DNA of 64,000 nucleotides from Siniperca chuatsi (taxonomy: Eukaryota; Chordata; Actinopteri; Centrarchiformes; Sinipercidae): positions 22,536,566-22,600,565 of the forward strand of contig NC_058063.1 of assembly GCF_020085105.1 (NCBI RefSeq), in the 5' to 3' direction. Made by a program: the position numbers and the translations under genes. The notes below the pieces were generated by a model that was not told the origin of the DNA, searched no databases, and saw only the letters and a list, made by a program, of their open reading frames with translations. Numbering within the stretch: position 1 is the first letter of the stretch; every line of letters begins with the position of its first letter. Shown here one piece after another: positions 55,481 to 64,000 of this stretch.

Positions 55481-56130
55481 TGAAACCAGAAGAGTGGAGG
55501 CTGAACTATCACATCTGGGTGTAATATTGATATTGATAATATCTTGATAAATGAAGTGGAAAAAGTCTTAACGAGAGATGGTTTCTGTACAGTCGGACTT
55601 CGGGAGTCCTCGTGTGTGTGTGTGTGGAGACAAAAAGAGAGAACGGACTCCAAAAGACGCGTGAAGAGAAAAGATTAACGACCGAAGAGACGTAATTTAT
55701 CTCCCTTTATCCTCCATGACAGACGGGGAGAGAGAGAGAGGCTGTGAATGCGTTGTTTCACCTCGCTGTCCTTCAGTCAGAGCAGCACAAAGGCGACAAC
55801 GTCACGGGAAACGATTCAACAGACGACCTGCAGCTCTCACACTGATTAATGAACACACACACACACACACACTTGTTCCCATGCTGTCTGCATGTGATGA
55901 ATGTTAATCACAATCTTTCATCCTCAGCTTGTCGGAGTGATGCCGAACCCGCCGTTGGTGGGAAACAAGTTTGTGTTGGTTCGTTAAAGGATCAGCTCAT
56001 CTCTCCGTGCAGAGACTTTTAGTAGTCCAGGTTCTGAGATTTCATTCATTATTGTTGTTTTCCTTTTGGTGATACATTTATTTTTTGTTTTTTTATCTAT
56101 TTTTTCCTTTATCTATCTATATATCTATAT

Positions 56131-56340
56131 CAGAATCAGAAATCCTTTATTGATCCCCGAAGGGAAACTCTTTGTTACAGCAGCTCGTCTTTACGTCAGC
56201 GCACACAGGAGAAAGTACTAGCAAACAATATGATACACTATAAAACACTATAAAACTATAAACACTATAAAAACAGGTCAGAAAATAAATTAAGTAACAG
56301 GTCGGTATAAGTATAAGATAAACTAAGTGTCAAGTACCAA
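56131..56340 (-). mobile_element. L2-like LINE 3' tail fragment
   Basis: CAGAATCAGAAATCCTTTAT then TGATCCCCGAAGGGAAACTC is the reverse complement of the tail seen at 16190-16243. CGTCAGCGCACACAGG and TATAAGTATAAGATAAACTA continue the match into the LINE 3' UTR. A second TCAGAATCAGAAAT recurs at 56392. Confidence 0.75.
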
Positions 56341-56374
56341 GTGGGTTTACCGGTTGATGATGATAGTGATGACG

Positions 56375-56562
56375 ATCTATATCTATATATATCAGAATCA
56401 GAAATATCTATATCTATATATATATCTATATCTATCTATCTATATATATATATATCTATATATATCTATCTATATATATATATCTATATCTATCTATCTA
56501 TATATATATATATATCTATATCTATATCTATATCTATATCTATCTATATATATATATATATG
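56375..56562 (+). repeat. (TATC)/(TA) microsatellite
   Basis: Mixed TATCTA and TATATA tracts of about 190 bp, directly following LINE tail sequence. Reading frames here (Tyr/Ile/Ser) are artefacts. Confidence 0.92.
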
Positions 56563-56875
56563 CGACAGTTTCTCCTTTTTTTAAATGTTAATATATACAC
56601 AATGCAACGATATATTCAAATAGTGTCAGATTGCAGAAAAGATGTAAACAATCGCAAATGTTGTGGTCTCTTTCAACACAGTAAATATGTACACAGAAGA
56701 ACGTTGTTCTGCACTTTGGTTAGCTGGTTTTTTAAAAGGCAATATTTGCATTAAAAAAGAACTGTCCTGAAATTCACATTCAAAACAAACTGTGTTACCA
56801 CGAACAAGGAAACTAAAGTTTTTGAGCTGTCATTAACACTTCAGAATACACACAGTCGTGTTTCCATCACTTTAG

Positions 56876-57005
56876 AGGACCTTACATTCATTTCCTGGAG
56901 ACTTACTCTAACCCTAACCATAACCACTACTCGCCTAACCCTGACCTTAAACCACGTCTTCACCCTTAAACTTAATGATTTACGTTATGGGGACTTGCGT
57001 TTTGT
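56876..57005 (+). repeat. telomere-like CTAACCC block, left
   Basis: CTCTAACCCTAACCATAACC and CCTAACCCTGACCTTAAACC followed by GGGGACTTGCGTTTTGTCCC. The same arrangement occurs on the other side of the CA arrays (57395-57590). Confidence 0.7.
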
Positions 57006-57079
57006 CCCCAAAAGGAAGGCGAGTCCCCATAATGTACTGTAAACATGATTTCTTTCCCCACAACATGACTAATACAAGG

Positions 57080-57080
<1 letters not shown>

Positions 57081-57113
<33 letters not shown>
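57081..57113 (+). repeat. (CA)n microsatellite
   Basis: 33 bp CA run between the left CTAACCC block and the compound array. Confidence 0.9.
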
Positions 57114-57115
<2 letters not shown>

Positions 57116-57194
57116 AGGTTTCTGTCTTGTTGCTGTCGTCACCTTTTGCTGCTCGGCTTCCTGTGACAAGACATTTTACCAGTTAACAAGACTG

Positions 57195-57224
57195 GCACAC
57201 ACACACACACACACACATCCTTCA

Positions 57225-57265
<41 letters not shown>

Positions 57266-57271
57266 CCTTCA

Positions 57272-57306
<35 letters not shown>

Positions 57307-57378
57307 CCTTCACAAAAACAAACACACACACACATCCTTCACAAACACGCACACACACACACACACATCCTTCACACA
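57195..57378 (+). repeat. compound (CA)n-TCCTTCACAAA array
   Basis: Five CA runs of decreasing or varied length, each followed by TCCTTCACAAA or TCCTTCACAC. This is a tandem repeat whose unit itself contains a microsatellite. Confidence 0.9.
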
Positions 57379-57394
57379 CGTGTTTGTTTCACTA

Positions 57395-57592
57395 TCCCTG
57401 TGGGGGACAGTCATTGACAATGCATTCCCCAGTCCCTAACTTTAACCTAACTGTAACCTGTACCCTAAAACTAATACTTAACCCTCAAAAAGCCGTTTCT
57501 ACCCATGGGGACCTCAACTGGTGTCCCCACAGAGACACAAGTCCCCATGGGTTAGTGTGCATTCAGGTCCCCACTCGGATATAAGAACGCGA
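57395..57592 (+). repeat. telomere-like CTAAC/CCTAAC block, right
   Basis: CCCTAACTTTAACCTAACTG and TACCCTAAAACTAATACTTA, then GGGGACCTCAACTGGTGTCC and GTCCCCATGGGTTAGTG. A recurrent teleost repeat with degenerate TTAGGG-like words. Confidence 0.65.
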
Positions 57593-58924
57593 AACACACA
57601 CACACACACTAACATTAACTTTAAACAAACGTTTTGTTCATAAAAATATTTTTAATCTCTTCAGTTTAGTATCATCAGTAGTAAGATCATACAGAAATCA
57701 ACTCACTGTACTGAGTACACTGAGAGTAGAAAGCAGAAGAATCAAACTTCTGTAGAATTACAAAAGAAGGTGAAGTTAGTGTTGTTTCTTCTTTACAACA
57801 TGCTCCAGTTGCTTACAATTTACATTTTGAGTCATTTAAGATCTTTAATTACAACAGATTTGATGATTCTATGAGTAATCAAGTGATTGTTAATATTACT
57901 GATGAGTTTCAAGTTAAAACTTTATTTTTGTTTAGAGAAATAACATGCAAGAAAAATGTTGGCGCTCCCTTTAATAAAAACGCCACAGTGAAAACGCACT
58001 CGTGGTTCCACAATGAGGAGAGTCCTGCAAACCTGTCATGTCCCGAAAACGTCGACCGAAACAGTGAGAAACAGTGAAAAGGCACCGGCGGTTCGGTTCA
58101 GTCGCAAAAAGACGAAAGGCAATAAAAAGTGTCAGTGCTTCGAATCCTGGGACAAGCTGCAACGGCTAAAGGAGTAATAACGATAAGCTGCCCATGAGCA
58201 AGGCACAGCTCTTAGCGGCCCCAGCAGGCGACAACCTGCTTCGTCCTAGTGAGATTCATCTACGTATGTTACATGATACATCCATGAAAACATCACATCA
58301 AATGCCCTTTCCAGACATGGAATTTGTAACATCGTTGGCTTCATTTATCTGTTAAAGTGACGGCTGTTGTCATTCAGGACGAGAGAAAGTGGTGTTGGTG
58401 GTGGTGGCTCACATGCTCTATGTTGCTGGATACTCATGTCCATGCCAACTGTATGAATGAATAAATAAGCTGAAATATGAAGAGGGTTTGATTATTAAAG
58501 TGGGGGGTTTTTACACTTAGATGGGGGAAATGTATAGACTGATCTGACATGATAAGAATCGCCGGAGCAACGTAAAATCGGCTCTTCACAGCGTTTCATA
58601 GTTTATTAAATTGATTTTATTTTCTTTCAGTATAAGAGACAATACTTGCACAGTGATCTTTCTCTCTGTGTGTTTCACCTTGTGCTGCTGCCTTTACGTT
58701 AATCTCATGGCATTCAATTCAGACTTGTGTTCCGTTGGAAGTGATATGGAAAAGTTACTAGGTCCAACCTAGTAAAATTGCTGTTGGGACTTTTACGTAA
58801 AAGTGACTCGGGCGCGTATTTACACACGAGACCAACAAGTAAAATTGGCATCACATTTACGTAAAGAGGTGCATGTCTAAAAAGCTGCTATAGAGTTCAA
58901 GAACATCAACTGGTTTTCTTCCAA

Positions 58925-59285
58925 AATTTTGTCTGGTGTTCCACAAGGCTCAATGCTCGGACCTTTGCTTTTTTGCCCCACCAGCAACTTTTTGTTCCTG
59001 AGGAAAATATCTCAATAACCACTGGATGGATTACACAGAAATTTGGCACAGACGTTTGTAGTATTCACAGTGATAAAATAATGAAAACAGCTTGTTTTAG
59101 TTTCACTCCTTGACTGATGTTGCAGAGTTTGACAAGAGTTAGCCGAACAACTTGAACTGCTTTTCGTCCAACTTAAAGAATGGAAAGTTTTTGTGTTTTC
59201 ATTGGTTGTTTCAAAACTGTTTAAATGACAAAACATTCTCTGGTGTTGCACAAGGCTCAATTCTCAGACCTTTGCTTTTTCACCC
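58925..59285 (+). mobile_element. duplicated LINE reverse-transcriptase motif fragments
   Basis: Two plus-strand segments read SGVPQGSMLGPLLF (about 58932-58973) and SGVAQGSILRPLLF (about 59239-59280), the QG...GPLLF motif of LINE reverse transcriptases. They lie about 307 bases apart with no other part of the polymerase. A copy of the CAACTATTGG-type repeat (AATATCTCAATAACCACTGG) lies between them. Confidence 0.65.
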
Positions 59286-60769
59286 AACTGCCAACACTCT
59301 GGTCCAGACTGAAATGTCTCATGATGGTAAACTTAACTGTATTTTTCTGATTTTCAAATAATCTAAATTTTCCTATTCTTTAATTGTATACTGAGAGAGA
59401 ATATATCTTCTTATAAAATATACTTACATATATTTTTGCACTTATTTATACTCACTCATGTTAACCCTGTTAATGTACAGCTCTTCATATTGAAGACTCT
59501 TGGACAGAGGCACTGCAGAGTGATACATTGCTTTTCTGTCTTTCCACTTGCGTAAAGAAACATTGTTGTTGAATAGAGAGACCAGATATGAATAAACTGG
59601 ACTCAAACCTATCTCAGCAACAAACCCTAAGTCTGCTAGACGATGTCACATTACGCAGCCTAATGTCCATTTTATGTTGGTTAGAGTGGCACACTGACCT
59701 CTTCTGCTACTTTAAAGTTGTTTGATGATGATCAGGATGTGTCAGATGAGGTCAGGAGGTTGGGACGGACATTGAACGCCCAGGCGAGACTCCACAACAA
59801 TCCATGCTGATTCTGAACGCTTCTGTTTAGACCCAGATATTGCTTGAAGGAAGGTCTGATATTTATCTTGGACAAAAGAGCATCTTAAATGACAAAACCT
59901 GCTCAAAAAAAGAAGAGCAACATTTGCTTTTTTTTGCACACTCAGCACTCATGGTGCCTATGAAGTGCTCTGGGTAAACATCAAACAGTCCATGTTATTT
60001 TTGGGGTTGAATGATGAAGTGTTTCTCCAAATAACTCACACAATCTTGAAAATATTTGGTGGGAATCACAGGGTCGGAGTTTTGGTTAGCGGCAATTTGC
60101 TTTGAACTCTGAATCCAAAGTTTTGCTCTCAAACCTCATCTGCATCATTAAAAAGTGACTGCATTTCCACATTTCATGTAAAGTGGTGATATCGCAGCTT
60201 GTCTTTTTTCAATTTGGGGTTTTATGAAAACAGGAAATGAGCGGGAATTTACAGCTTTGATTTTAACACCTCACTGTGCAAATATGACCACTTCAGTGTC
60301 GTCTTTTAAATCCCAAGACATTTTTATTTTCCCCCATGCGATTCCCCTTTTATTGGTCTGATTTATACTCCTGCAACTCTGCTTTCAATTCGTGTCTGGA
60401 AGGATTCATAGTGGTGTCATTTATTATGATTTTATTGTGTGTAAAACTCTTTGTGCATCTGTTTAGAAGACCATTGTTTAGTTATTGTTCTAGGCACACT
60501 GTCTAATGTGGTTCCTCTCTGGGTTTGGGCTCACCCATTCGAGGAAATACTTAGCAGAAATTTAGCAGAGGCTCATAAATCCAAATTGCCAGGAAAGAGT
60601 TGGATGTTATTTTTTTCTTCTTCACTGATGAGAGAAAACTGCAGCAGCATGAGGAGGAAGATTTTGGAAAGGGGGATATGATTCAGAGGAGGCGGGTGCG
60701 ATGATTTTTCAGGAACGACAGAAGCTGATGAGTACTCTGACCGCAGCTACAGTCTGGTTGCAATTATCG

Positions 60770-61080
60770 AAGCCAGAGAGCCAGTTTGGTGGAAGGAGAC
60801 ACACATTCCTTTGGGGCGGCTGACATCGGAGCCGGGTCGCGTCGAGGTGAACGGGCCGGGGGAAACCAGGCGTTGCGCCCGTTCGTCCCGAGGCCTGCGA
60901 GCATGTGTCTCCTCTGATGTCTGGAGCGTCTCGCAGCCATGGCGGATACTTTGTTTACCCTCCGAGGGAGACCCAAACCACCGCTCTTCCTTTGAGGAAG
61001 ACAGAGGTCAGGGGCAACTCCCCCGAAGCTGGTATGGAGTTCGAGTCCAGATTGTGAGGGCAACGTGCACATTTACCCCC
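60770..61080. other. GC-rich open block of unknown nature
   Basis: About 310 bp with raised GC and CpG and open frames of about 100 codons on both strands (plus from 60811, minus from 61072). No domain or splice context recognised. Could be a diverged exon, a retrocopy piece or part of a transposon. Confidence 0.3.
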
Positions 61081-61253
61081 AAAAAATGTTCCCTTCACCC
61101 ACAACTGGTCTGAGTTTGCAGTACAAACCGTCTTTTTACTCGACTTGCTGCCATTCTTTCACATGAGCTCATAGAAGCTACAATCATTTCAGGATGTTCG
61201 TGTTGTTAAAGGATTGTTCCAGTGTTTTAGTCCATTAACTACAAATCATTTCA

Positions 61254-61416
61254 CGGGGCGGCTGTGGCTCAGGAGGTAGAGTGGGTCGTCTGTTGATCAC
61301 AGGGTTGGCGGTTCGATCCCCACCTCCCCACCCATTCACCTGAGTGATTCACCTGTGAGTGAATGGGTGAATGAGAGGCAAATTGCCCCCTCGGGGATCA
61401 ATAAAGTGATTCTGAT
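61254..61416 (+). mobile_element. tRNA-derived SINE with L2-like tail
   Basis: The head GGCGGCTGTGGCTCAGGAGG has an A box and GGTTCGATCCC is a B box. A GAATGGGTGAATGAGA middle precedes a tail GGGGATCAATAAAGTGATTC then TGAT that matches the tail of the LINE at 15275-16243. Complete and little diverged. Confidence 0.8.
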
Positions 61417-62606
61417 AGCGACGAACATTATCCTCAATGGTTTAAAGAGGGGGTATTATAGAAAACAAGAACTGTCTCGATTTTGCATTTAAAGGGTAAC
61501 TCAAGATTGATGGACAGAACTAAGAAAATAAGACCTAAGTCTTGATAACTATCAGTAATAACATTGTACTCACAAAGTTAATATCGCAGATCTGGGAAAA
61601 CGGTGACATCATTAAAAAAAAGTACAACAGGTCAAGAAACACGAGCAGTCCGAATATCGGAGATTTAACGGTTTATCCAGCCACTAAAACCACTAGGGCA
61701 AAGATGAAGCAGGACGTGGGTCGGTTGTTTACAACAGACAGTTTGGGTGATAATTTTACTTTTCATTTTTATTCTCTCTTCCAAATAAGTTTGACTGACC
61801 TGTTGGTTTGTTTCTAACTCGTCTGAACATCTGACTGCTCGTGTTTCTTCACCCCTCAGACTTCTTATTAGTGATGTCACCAGACTACCGGATCTCAGAT
61901 ACGAGAACTCGGTGAGTATGACGTTACTGTAACTAAAAGAAACAGCCAAGCTGTAACAGACCAGAATTATCCTTTGAAGATGTTCTTTATGTACTGTTGA
62001 AGCATGATGTTGTTACTCTGCAGAGTCTCTTTTTGATGTGATGAAGTTGCACCGTTTGAACAAGCCGTTGTAAACTGCTCCCCAGAGCGATGGAGCGCCT
62101 GGAAACCAAATAGCTCTGTGGTGAAACTAACAAGCTCTGGTGGGAAAAAATGTCACCGATGTGCTTCAAAGACAAACAGAAGTCATACTAATTTTGTCAC
62201 TAAAATAATACAATTCTCAGTATCCCTCCGCTGCCTTTAGCTGTAGCTACTTTCTCCAAATACTGGAGATCCTGGTAAAGAACTTGATAAGATAAACAAA
62301 CGTTTAACTGGGAGATTCTTCTCACACACATGGTTGTAGAGTGGTGTTACAGAGTGATGGGTCTTTCCCTCACAAACAATCTTTGGCACATAACGGCACA
62401 GTAACCAAACAGCCAAGAGTTTTAATTTTAGGTTGATTAAGTTCATTATCTACAGCTGATAGAATCTGCTGCTGATGTTTGTTATTTTAACAAGGAGATA
62501 AAAGGTTTGATGAGAGATTTGTTAGCGTCCGAGCTTAATTAATCCGGGTGAAAACACGAACCAAACCCAAATTGGAACCGGCTACACGGACCCGTTTACA
62601 CTACGT

Positions 62607-62850
62607 AGGGGCGGCTGTGGCTTAGTCGTAGAGCGGTTCGATCCCGGCTTCCCCCGGTCCGCATGTCGAAGTGTCCTTGGGGAAGACACCGAACCCCAAA
62701 TTGCGTCCGAGGGCCGTGCCTTCGGTGTGTGAATGATTCATTTCTTTGGACTGATGAGCAGTTGGCAGCTGCCATCAGTGGGTGAATGCGATACGTAGTA
62801 TGAAGCGCGTCGAGTGGCCGGAGAATACAAGTACAGTCCATTTTACCGTA
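62607..62850 (+). mobile_element. tRNA-derived SINE, longer type
   Basis: GGGGCGGCTGTGGCTTAGTC head, CGGTTCGATCCCGGCTTCCC B box, then GTCCTTGGGGAAGACACCGA, CGTCGAGTGGCCGGAGAATA and ACAAGTACAGTCCATTTTAC, the standard ends of a large fish SINE family. A different tail from the SINE at 61254. Confidence 0.75.
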
Positions 62851-63341
62851 TGTAGCAAATGTTGCTGTGAGGAGGGAAAAGTTTGAACATGTGAGATTTG
62901 AGATAATAAAGCTTGTAGTATTCTATCATAAAGTTTGTGGCGTTGCCTCCTGGTGAAGCTTATTAAAATACTTTGTGTTGTTGTATTTGAATGCTCTCTT
63001 TTGTTTTGAATCTGAGCTAAATCTCACAATGAGGCTAATCTGACTGTGGAGTTGACTCACTGCATGGAATATAAATTTAACAACTGTAGTCTTGTCTTCT
63101 TCAGGTTTTCCCTTGTTTCGGGCTGAGGACAAAACAAGTCTTTTGTTGTTACATGATCCACAAATGCTCCGTCTGTGTTTCTGTTGAGGGAAAATGTCTT
63201 TAAATTCTCGCTGGGAGTTTTCTCCGCTTTCACTTTCATTTCTTGTTAAGTGTTTTTATGTCTCCGTTTCCCACAGCTCTCTCCCTCATTAACCTCTTCT
63301 TTCAGTGTCTCTCACTCTGTCTCTCTCTCTCCTTCAGTCCA

Positions 63342-63416
63342 CCAGTGATTTGAGGTCAGGCAGTCCTCTCAGCGTCACGTCCAGCAGCATCTGACCGTAG
63401 GCTTTACCCTGAGAGG
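63342..63416 (-). other. possible terminal coding exon, strand ambiguous
   Basis: Minus strand: acceptor CCTCCTCTCAG|GGTAAA followed by 24 codons reading GKAYGQMLLDVTLRGLPDLK then SLVD and TGA, with GC-rich third positions. Plus strand: acceptor CTCTCCTTCAG|TCCACC followed by 18 codons STSDLRSGSPLSVTSSSI and TGA. Only one can be right. I lean to the minus strand for its codon bias. The protein is not recognised. Confidence 0.35.
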
Positions 63417-63631
63417 AGGCGGGAAAACTTATTGGCCAAGAATAAAAGCAAAAGTGTAAAGCAACAAAAGCATAAAAACTGCGTTCCTTCTTACAAGGCG
63501 AACATGTGTGTTTCCACCTTTATGTGTTTGAATTTACACTTTGTGTGTTTGAGTTTTATGAGTCTCAGCCTGAGTGTGAAGAGTGTGTGTGTGTGTTTCT
63601 TTGATGTGCTGTGGATTCCAGCGAGGCGGTT

Positions 63632-63650
63632 AAAAAAAAAAAAAAAAAAA
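63632..63650 (+). repeat. poly(A) run
   Basis: About 19 consecutive A. No adjacent element with which to pair it was recognised. Confidence 0.8.
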
Positions 63651-64000
63651 CTTTACAGGAGCGTCTGAACGAGGGATGGAGAGGAAAGGAGGAGGAGGAG
63701 GAGGAGGGTGAAGAGCGTCAGAGAGGACAAAGGAGCTGGTTTCTGCTGTTGCCACCATGAAGAAGAGACAGAAGTCTCATGTCTTTTAGTGGCATTTGAC
63801 AAATCAGTTCATTCCCTGCTGATTTTTACGTTTTGTTGTGAATTCGTGCTTTACATCGTCTTAACCTTCCAACCACGAGAATCAGAAGCAGCTTCGTCGG
63901 CCAAGTATGTGAACACTTGGAAAGAATTTGACTCTGGTTTTTCGTCGCTCTCAAGTGTTTCACACAGAAACAGGCACACAGCTAAAAACAAGGACAGCAA

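Larger units (their letters stand above)
49881..56130. other. intergenic DNA upstream of the lrat pair
   Basis: No exon with homology or good splice context. Contents: CA runs, a hAT-like copy (50100-50345), a LINE-like AATAAAG tail at about 51030-51065, the CAACTATTGG repeat (52220-52400), a GCTAGCTA-rich patch (52540-52920), CA and TG runs at 53.7-54.0 kb and a Tc1 fragment (55239-55480). Confidence 0.5.
57605..63341. other. intergenic DNA, SINE and reverse-transcriptase debris
   Basis: No gene identified. Contains reverse-transcriptase motif fragments (58925-59285), a GC-rich unexplained block (60770-61080) and two SINEs (61254-61416, 62607-62850). Possible SINE text also lies at 58155-58290. 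Confidence 0.5.

Noticed and set aside
57195..57378. CRISPR-like array of regularly spaced repeats
   Set aside because: Spacers are CA runs of variable length and the host is a vertebrate. It is a compound microsatellite.
61254..61330. A and B boxes suggesting a tRNA gene
   Set aside because: No cloverleaf with a discriminator and anticodon arm. The flanking tail shows it is a SINE.

Overview
The window looks like vertebrate, almost certainly teleost (probably percomorph), nuclear DNA. It has intron-split genes with GT-AG junctions, abundant CA/TG microsatellites, and fish-type LINE, SINE, Tc1 and hAT-like debris. Three protein-coding genes can be rebuilt, all on the minus strand. Their order (lrat next to rbm46) matches the conserved vertebrate LRAT-RBM46 block, known from human chromosome 4.

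rbm46 covers about 3.8-30.3 kb. Nine coding exons (28643 down to 5159) join in frame into a predicted 563-residue protein. It has three RRM domains, a DND1-type double-stranded-RNA-binding domain and a Pro/Ser-rich tail. A TATA-less promoter with ETS, CCAAT and GC-box motifs lies near 30.3-30.4 kb, in front of a likely non-coding first exon. RBM46 is a germ-cell RNA-binding protein of the A1CF/RBM47/DND1 family.

Two lecithin retinol acyltransferase genes follow head-to-tail. The proximal copy (31604-39140) has five coding exons and encodes 233 residues. The distal copy (43733-48235) has the classical two coding exons and encodes 241 residues. Both keep the catalytic His, His and Cys, so both should esterify retinol at the ER membrane. 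The three extra introns of the proximal copy are the most unusual gene-structure feature here. Two of its introns are filled by kilobase-scale tandem arrays: a 21-bp unit at 33.7-35.85 kb and a 31/34-bp unit at 36.25-37.56 kb.

The rest is intron or intergenic DNA. It includes a 5-bp-based higher-order minisatellite in an rbm46 intron (about 11.75-12.95 kb) and an array of about 60 CAGGTGAG-containing units upstream of the distal lrat (48.95-49.88 kb). It also includes a 5'-truncated L2-like LINE (15.27-16.24 kb), tRNA-type SINEs (one sharing the LINE tail), 5S-like and Tc1 remnants, a dispersed hAT-like repeat in many copies, and telomere-like CCTAA blocks around CA arrays (56.9-57.6 kb). From 48.5 to 63.3 kb I see no convincing gene. 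A short possible terminal exon lies at 63342-63416, but its strand is ambiguous.

The very long open frames in the tandem arrays are artefacts of repeats without stops and are not called as genes. Nothing here looks like a prokaryotic-style operon, CRISPR array or defence island. The most novel material is the lrat duplication with asymmetric introns and its relation to tandem repeats.
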